This document shows, piece by piece, positions 59,435-64,000 of a DNA stretch of 64,000 bases. Source of the DNA: Pyruvatibacter sp. HU-CL02332 (GTDB lineage Bacteria; Pseudomonadota; Alphaproteobacteria; CGMCC-115125); assembly GCF_040362765.1 (NCBI RefSeq), contig NZ_BAABWK010000001.1:1465501-1529500 (forward strand). Reading direction: 5' to 3'. Numbering within the stretch: the first letter of the stretch is position 1; each line of letters begins with the position of its first letter. Under the pieces are notes generated by a model that saw only the letters and a program-made list of their open reading frames with translations, had not been told where the DNA came from and did not search any database. The position numbers and the translations under genes are program-made.

Positions 59435-60106
59435 ATGACCGAACGCTACTCCTCTATAAATGATCTGCCGGGCACTCTGCCCATCTTCCCGCTTGCAGGC
59501 GCCATGTTGCTGCCCCGCGGCGTGCTGCCGCTCAACATCTTTGAGCCGCGCTATGTGTCCATGGTGGATTCGGCCCTGCGCTCAGGCGACAGGCTCATCG
59601 GCATGATCCAGCCACAGACCGTTGGCCCTGCGGATGCGGGCACCAGTCCGGCTATTCACGATGTTGGCTGCGCAGGGCGCATCACAGGCTTCAATGAAAC
59701 CGATGATGGGCGCATCCTGATGACGCTGACTGGCATCTGCCGGTTCAAGGTCAGCCAGGAGCTGGACGCCATGACAGCGTTTCGGCAGGTGAAGGCGGAC
59801 TATGCGCCCTTTGCAAATGATCTTGAGGCGGGCAGCGGTGAGCTTGATGTCAGCCGCACGGCGCTGCTGGATGTTGTGCGCCGCTACCTGGACGCCAACA
59901 ATCTGCAGGCTGACTGGGATGCGATCGAGCAATCCTCAAACGAAGCTCTGGTCAATTCACTGTCGATGATTTCTCCGTTTGGCCCGCAGGAAAAACAGGC
60001 CATGCTGGAGGCTGACAGCCTTGAGCAGCGCAACCAGATTTTGATTGCCCTGGCCGAGATGGCACTGGCACAAACACAGACCGACGACGACACAACGCTC
60101 CAATAG
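59435..60106 (+). CDS. LON peptidase substrate-binding (LAN) domain protein
   Basis: Protein of 223 residues, the N-terminal substrate-binding domain of Lon without ATPase or protease parts: [34 protein letters not shown] is diagnostic. The start at 59435 follows AAGAAAGG. It lies 40 bp after ybbN, and this adjacency is conserved in many alphaproteobacteria. Proposed to handle misfolded proteins, but the function is not established. Confidence 0.92.
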   Translation: MTERYSSINDLPGTLPIFPLAGAMLLPRGVLPLNIFEPRYVSMVDSALRSGDRLIGMIQPQTVGPADAGTSPAIHDVGCAGRITGFNETDDGRILMTLTGICRFKVSQELDAMTAFRQVKADYAPFANDLEAGSGELDVSRTALLDVVRRYLDANNLQADWDAIEQSSNEALVNSLSMISPFGPQEKQAMLEADSLEQRNQILIALAEMALAQTQTDDDTTLQ

Positions 60107-60144
60107 GAGCTGCCTTTACAGGTACACACCTCGCAGGAACCAAC

Positions 60145-60405
60145 ATGACAGACGACACCACCTCTGCTTCTGACAGCACCCCCGCTTCTGACAGCACACT
60201 GCACGCAGCTGCCGGTGAAGTTGACCCCAAGCTGCTGGAAATTCTGGTGTGCCCGGTCACCCGTGAAACCCTGTCTTACGACAAGTCGAAGCAGGAACTG
60301 GTGAGCAAGGCTGCCCGCCTCGCCTACCCGATCCGCGATGGCATCCCCATCATGCTGCCCGAAGAAGCCCGCGAGCTGAATGATGCCGAAGCCGGCAGCG
60401 CTTAG
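60145..60405 (+). CDS. Trm112 family protein
   Basis: Protein of 86 residues. After a Ser/Thr-rich lead that repeats SDST, the body [53 protein letters not shown] is the Trm112p-like zinc-ribbon-related fold. Only one cysteine is seen, so the metal site of eukaryotic Trm112 is not kept. In eukaryotes and some archaea it activates methyltransferases; the bacterial role is less clear. Confidence 0.92.
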   Translation: MTDDTTSASDSTPASDSTLHAAAGEVDPKLLEILVCPVTRETLSYDKSKQELVSKAARLAYPIRDGIPIMLPEEARELNDAEAGSA

Positions 60406-60415
60406 GACATACGCC

Positions 60416-60796
60416 ATGAGCGCGCAGACGCAGACCACACAGAACCGACCCTGGCCGACAGAAATCCGCCTCAAGAAGAGCGAGCGGGTTCTCGAAGTCG
60501 ATTTTGACGACGGCACCAGCTTTGCAGTCCCCGCAGAACTCCTGCGTGTTGAAAGCCCCTCCGCAGAAGTACAGGGCCATGGCGCTGGGCAGAAAAAGAC
60601 CGTGCCCGGCAAGCGCATGATTGCCATCAACCAGGTGGAGCCGGTTGGTTCCTACGCGGTGCGTCTCATCTTTGCAGACGGCCATGATTCGGGCCTGTTC
60701 ACCTGGGACTACCTCTATGAGCTTGGCCGCGATGCCGACGCCAGAATGAGCGCCTATATCAGCGCCCTTGAGGAAAAGGGCTTGAGCCGCGACTAG
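60416..60796 (+). CDS. DUF971 (gamma-butyrobetaine hydroxylase-like N-terminal) protein
   Basis: Protein of 126 residues: WPTEIRLKKSERVLEVDFDDGTSFAVPAELLRVESPSAEVQGHG, then VGSYAVRLIFADGHDSGLFTWDYLYELGRD, the DUF971 pattern also found in Fe-S cluster-related proteins. Starts 11 bp after the Trm112 stop. Role uncertain; association with Fe-S or Mrp-type proteins is known for the family. Confidence 0.9.
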   Translation: MSAQTQTTQNRPWPTEIRLKKSERVLEVDFDDGTSFAVPAELLRVESPSAEVQGHGAGQKKTVPGKRMIAINQVEPVGSYAVRLIFADGHDSGLFTWDYLYELGRDADARMSAYISALEEKGLSRD

Positions 60797-60837
60797 CTGC
60801 GCTCAACACTCGTGTCCAACCAAAATCGGGGGACACC

Positions 60838-61287
60838 ATGCTGGCTCGCTTCAAAATTCCACTCATTGCACTTGCTGCCTTCATCATCGGCACGCTTGAC
60901 CCTGTCAGTATGGTTTTCTGGAAGGTCGCCGAGTGGCACCTGCCCACCCTCAAGGCTGAGAGCCTTGCCGAGGACAGTCCCTTTCAGGGCATCAGCGAAG
61001 ACAGATGGGTCGCGCAGACTGACAACGCGTTTGTTGTGAACGACATCAACCCGCAGGGGCCCGTACATCTGCTGGTGATCCCGAAACAACGCTACACGTC
61101 AATTCTTGAGGTTCCCCCGGAGATCAGAGCCGAGATGCTGGACCTTGCCGTCCGCATGGCGCGGGAACACGGCGTGGACGAAAGCGGGTTCCGGCTGGTC
61201 ATCAATACCAACCCCCATGGTGGGCAGACGGTCTACCACACCCACATTCACGTGATTGGCGGACGCCAGATGGGATGGCTGGGCTAG
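60838..61287 (+). CDS. HIT family protein with N-terminal membrane anchor
   Basis: Protein of 149 residues. The catalytic histidine triad is H134-T-H136-I-H138, followed by VIGGRQMGWLG as in HINT/PKCI-type hydrolases. A hydrophobic stretch at 5-28 (FKIPLIALAAFIIGTLDPVSMVF) is absent from ordinary HINT proteins and would place it at the inner membrane. Acts on nucleoside phosphoramidates or dinucleotides by family. Confidence 0.88.
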   Translation: MLARFKIPLIALAAFIIGTLDPVSMVFWKVAEWHLPTLKAESLAEDSPFQGISEDRWVAQTDNAFVVNDINPQGPVHLLVIPKQRYTSILEVPPEIRAEMLDLAVRMAREHGVDESGFRLVINTNPHGGQTVYHTHIHVIGGRQMGWLG

Positions 61288-61362
61288 CCTATCCACATTG
61301 CCTCGTTGCGCATGCCTGCGGGCATACCCATATGCGGTGACAAGCAAGGGGGCGAACACACA

Positions 61363-61734
61363 ATGGCTTTCATCACGGATAACATCTTCTGGATACTGCT
61401 TGTGTCCGGTGTCATCACATCGAGCATGCTGGCGGCCGCCGTCGCGCCCCGTCTGGTGTTTCGGCAATTTTTTGGAACAATCCTCGACGGCCCGCTGGGC
61501 AACGCCATCATGCGCAACTGGGGCCTTGTCATCGGCATGTCCGGCCTGCTGCTGATCTATGCCGCCTACGACGAAACAGTCCGTACACCAATCATGCTGT
61601 TTTCCATTGTCGGAAAGCTGTTCTTTTCCGTGCAGGTCTTCGCCGCCGGATCAACGCTGAAAGCGGCACGTGGCGGCGCCATCATCGACCTTGTGATCGG
61701 CCTCGTGTTCTGCGCCTATTTGATCGGAAACTAG
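61363..61734 (+). CDS. Small integral membrane protein
   Basis: Protein of 123 residues with four hydrophobic helices (NIFWILLVSGVITSSMLAA, WGLVIGMSGLLLIYAAY, IMLFSIVGKLFFSVQVFAAG and IIDLVIGLVFCAYLIG). Family not recognised. Overlaps by four bases the end of the convergent hydroxylase gene. Confidence 0.75.
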   Translation: MAFITDNIFWILLVSGVITSSMLAAAVAPRLVFRQFFGTILDGPLGNAIMRNWGLVIGMSGLLLIYAAYDETVRTPIMLFSIVGKLFFSVQVFAAGSTLKAARGGAIIDLVIGLVFCAYLIGN

Positions 61735-62987
61735 CCGCGCATCAAAGTTGGAAGGTCACCAACGGCACCGGCTGCCTGCCGCATGAACAGTCGGCGCGCC
61801 GGGCCAAACTGATTGACCAGCCCAAGACCAAGATCACGCACGACGCGCAACGGTCCGATGTCGTTTGAGAACAGGCGGTTCAGGCCGTCCGTCATCACAG
61901 CCAGGGCCGTGCTATCGAAACGCCTCCAGCGCTGATAGCGGTCAAGCACCGTGAGCGCGCCGATGTCGAGGCCGACCTTGCGGGACTCCACCAGCACATC
62001 CACCAGCGCCGCCACATCGCGCACACCCAGATTGTATCCCTGACCGGCAAGTGGATGAATGCCATGGGCCGCGTCCCCAACAAGGGCGAGGCGCGGTTTC
62101 ACATAGTCACGCGCCAGCTGCAAAGAGAGTGGGTAGGACCAGCGCGGCCCCTCTGGCCGACAGTCACCCAGATACGTGCCGAACCTGTCGCGTGCTTCAG
62201 CCGCAAAAGCCTCGTCATCCAGCGCCATAAGATCAGCGGCAACGGTTTTGGTTTCCGTCCAGACAAGCGATGAGCGATTGCCCGTCATCGGCAGAACCGC
62301 GAAGGGGCCGCCGGGCAAAAAGTACTCCTGCGCCACACCTTCATGGGGCTTGTCGTGCACCATGGTGGTGACGATGCCCGCCTGCTCGTAGCCCCAGCCG
62401 ATGGTCTTGATACCGGCTTTCTCCCGAACCGGGCTGCCGCGGCCGTCTGCGGCGATACACAGATCAGCCTTGATCGTGCGACCATCCTCCAGCGTCATCA
62501 AAGCGTAGCCGGGCTCATAGGCCACGTCCGCCACCTTGGCCGGTGCAATCAACTCAATGCCGTCACACTGGGCCACCGCTTCAAGCAGGGCCGCGCGCAG
62601 ATGCCGGTTCTCAACAAAATGCCCAAGCGGCGCGTCGCCGGTTTCGTCCGCGATTTCAGCGGCGGCAAAATGCAGGAACATTGGCGACGCGCCTTCGCGC
62701 ACCTTGCCATCTGTCACCAGAATGTCGTTGATCGGCTGCTCCCGGCCCTGCAGACGGTCTGCGACGCCCAGCGCCTCAAACAGCCGCCATGACGAATAGG
62801 CAATGGAGGAGTTGCGCCCGTCATAGGCCGCATCCACCACGGACTTGGGGTCCAGCGCATCCACCACCACCACGCGGAAAGGCGCACCCGCCGCGCCACT
62901 GGCCAGCGCCAATGCCGCCGTGAGGCCAACAAGGCCACCACCGGCAATGACGATGTCTGTTTCGTGAGGTGTCTGGTTCTCGCTCAT
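61731..62987 (-). CDS. UbiH/UbiF/COQ6-family FAD-dependent hydroxylase
   Basis: Protein of 418 residues: IVIAGGGLVGLTAALALASG (FAD), the ENRHLRAALLEAV segment near 110, CIAADGRGSPVREKAG (DG motif) and VGDAAHGIHPLAGQGYNLGVRDVAALVD (GD/UbiH signature). The family hydroxylates the aromatic ring during ubiquinone synthesis (C5, C6 or C1 depending on the member). The start at 62987 gives a normal N-terminus; in-frame codons up to 63068 lack support. Divergent from an amidase gene. Confidence 0.9.
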   Translation of the reverse strand: MSENQTPHETDIVIAGGGLVGLTAALALASGAAGAPFRVVVVDALDPKSVVDAAYDGRNSSIAYSSWRLFEALGVADRLQGREQPINDILVTDGKVREGASPMFLHFAAAEIADETGDAPLGHFVENRHLRAALLEAVAQCDGIELIAPAKVADVAYEPGYALMTLEDGRTIKADLCIAADGRGSPVREKAGIKTIGWGYEQAGIVTTMVHDKPHEGVAQEYFLPGGPFAVLPMTGNRSSLVWTETKTVAADLMALDDEAFAAEARDRFGTYLGDCRPEGPRWSYPLSLQLARDYVKPRLALVGDAAHGIHPLAGQGYNLGVRDVAALVDVLVESRKVGLDIGALTVLDRYQRWRRFDSTALAVMTDGLNRLFSNDIGPLRVVRDLGLGLVNQFGPARRLFMRQAAGAVGDLPTLMRG

Positions 62988-63096
62988 AGCAGAAAGGTGG
63001 CTGACCGGCCTTCGTTCAGCAAGCCCCGGATCCACACAGACGCTAAAACGTGTCGAAATGTCCCGCATCCCATGGGGATTGAGCTAGATTTACACC

Positions 63097-64000
63097 ATGA
63101 CCAGCGAAATACCCCCCTCCGCTCTCGCCCTGGGCCGCGCCATTGCCGACGGCACAAAGGACCCACGCGATCTGGTGGAAGACTACGCAGACCGGATTTC
63201 ACAAGCAGACCCCGACGCCCGCATCTTCTACCGGCGCACCTTTGATCGCGCGCGCAGCGAAGCCGCCGCATCCTATGAACGCGCCAGAGCAGGCCTGCGC
63301 CGCTCACCAGTGGATGGCGTCCCCCTGTCGTGGAAGGACCTCTATGACAGTGCCGGTGACGAGACCCCTGCCGGATCAATGATGCTCGCAGGACGCACGC
63401 CTCGACATGACGCGACAGCCCTGGCCCGACTGACGGCCGCCGGCACGGTCTGTCTTGGAAAAACCGCCATGACCGAGCTGGCCTTTTCCGGGCTGGGCAT
63501 CAACCCAGTGATGGGCACGCCGGCCAATGCCCATGACAGCGACGTTGCGCGTGTGCCCGGTGGGTCCTCCTCCGGCGCAGGTGTCAGTCTGGCGCACGAT
63601 CTGTGTGCCGCCTCTATTGGCACGGACACCGGCGGTTCTGTGCGCATACCCGCCGCATGGAACGGTGTTGTCGGGTTCAAGCCACGCCACGGCATTATTC
63701 CGTCTGACGGTGTGGTGCCCCTGTGTCCGACGCTGGACACCATCGGGCCCCTGACGCGGGACGTGGCCGATGCGGCCTGCCTCTATTCGCTGCTCTCCGG
63801 CAGCGCGCCCATCTCGCTGGACGACGAGACCCTGAAGGGACGCACACTTCTTGTCCCCAAGGAAATTGTGTTTGATGACGCTGACCCGGGCGTGGCGCAG
63901 ACCATAGAGGCCGCTCTTGATGTGCTCGCCACAGCGGGAGCCACAATCCGTCATGAGACCATTGAGCCTCTAACGCAGATGAATGCGCTGACATGGGACA
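63097..64000 (+). CDS. Amidase signature family enzyme (runs off right edge)
   Basis: First 301 codons. The Ser-cisSer-Lys set is visible: Lys in GVPLSWKDLYDSAG (about 80), GGSSSGAGVSLA (about 155) and Ser in GTDTGGSVRIPAAW (about 175), the nucleophile segment. GFKPRHG and STxDTIGPL-like LDTIGPLTRD follow as usual. Cleaves amides in a broad family that includes GatA and arylamide hydrolases; the lack of GatB/C neighbours argues against GatA. Confidence 0.9.
   Translation, partial: MTSEIPPSALALGRAIADGTKDPRDLVEDYADRISQADPDARIFYRRTFDRARSEAAASYERARAGLRRSPVDGVPLSWKDLYDSAGDETPAGSMMLAGRTPRHDATALARLTAAGTVCLGKTAMTELAFSGLGINPVMGTPANAHDSDVARVPGGSSSGAGVSLAHDLCAASIGTDTGGSVRIPAAWNGVVGFKPRHGIIPSDGVVPLCPTLDTIGPLTRDVADAACLYSLLSGSAPISLDDETLKGRTLLVPKEIVFDDADPGVAQTIEAALDVLATAGATIRHETIEPLTQMNALTWD

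Noticed and set aside
1-64000. CRISPR arrays, insertion sequences, rRNA genes, integrase or relaxase genes
   Set aside because: Looked for at all scales; no regularly spaced direct repeats, transposase motifs, rRNA stretches or recombinase catalytic motifs were found. Multi-copy repeats seen are limited to the tRNA-derived units and short operator-like elements.

Overview
The window is GC-rich, gene-dense chromosomal DNA from an alphaproteobacterium. The evidence is a conserved block at 58.4-60.8 kb (YbbN-like thioredoxin, LON-domain protein, Trm112, DUF971) next to a UbiH-type hydroxylase, many start/stop overlaps, and a catabolic repertoire of P450s, four glutathione-transferase-fold proteins, SDRs, sulfatases and a dehalogenase-like hydrolase. 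This resembles Parvibaculales/Hyphomicrobiales-type environmental bacteria; the genus cannot be fixed by reading alone. No rRNA, CRISPR array, insertion sequence or intact integrase was seen.

Layout. 0-14 kb: lipid and detoxification genes (methyltransferase, SDR, fatty acid desaturase, DUF3336 patatin, LysR/GST pair, crotonase, YghU-like GST, an anchored sulfatase, HD-domain protein). 14-20 kb: a molybdenum hydroxylase system, with XdhC and MocA on + converging on a 2Fe-2S subunit, molybdopterin subunit and dihaem cytochrome operon on -. 20-31 kb: DUF3604, GST, a DAPG-hydrolase-like protein, YdjM-like membrane protein, acyl-CoA dehydrogenase, a second anchored sulfatase, and an operon led by a membrane-anchored haloalkane-dehalogenase-like protein. 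31-38 kb: a MalT-type LuxR regulator between a DUF3237-P450-SDR-FMN reductase operon and a luciferase-like monooxygenase. Both outer transcription units carry a similarly oriented CCCACC-N4-TTGGT element 80-95 bp before their first codon.

38-49.6 kb is an aromatic ring-cleavage region: NmrA and phenol-type flavin monooxygenase under a TetR with a 22-bp near-perfect operator, then aldehyde dehydrogenase, VOC extradiol dioxygenase, FAH-family protein and P450 on -, and HpaI-type aldolase, HpaH-type hydratase and DODA-type dioxygenase on +. A TetR gene sits between these two arms, and the 17-bp sequence AATTATGACTANNATCG recurs before both.

49.6-58.1 kb is the most unusual part. An intact tRNA-Gly(GCC) at 58.0 kb is preceded by two displaced copies of its 3' part, in the same orientation, at 49.67 and 54.12 kb. 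Beyond each copy, at exactly 123 bp from the core, lies GTAACC-N5-GTAACC, as expected for integrase arm-type sites. The simplest reading is two tandem integrated elements (about 4.4 and 3.9 kb) that have lost their integrases and now carry only passengers: TetR/copper amine oxidase/serine hydrolase, and DECR-like SDR/carotenoid oxygenase/TetR. A truncated phytanoyl-CoA-dioxygenase-like gene start lies at the distal junction. The window ends in housekeeping genes and the first part of an amidase gene.
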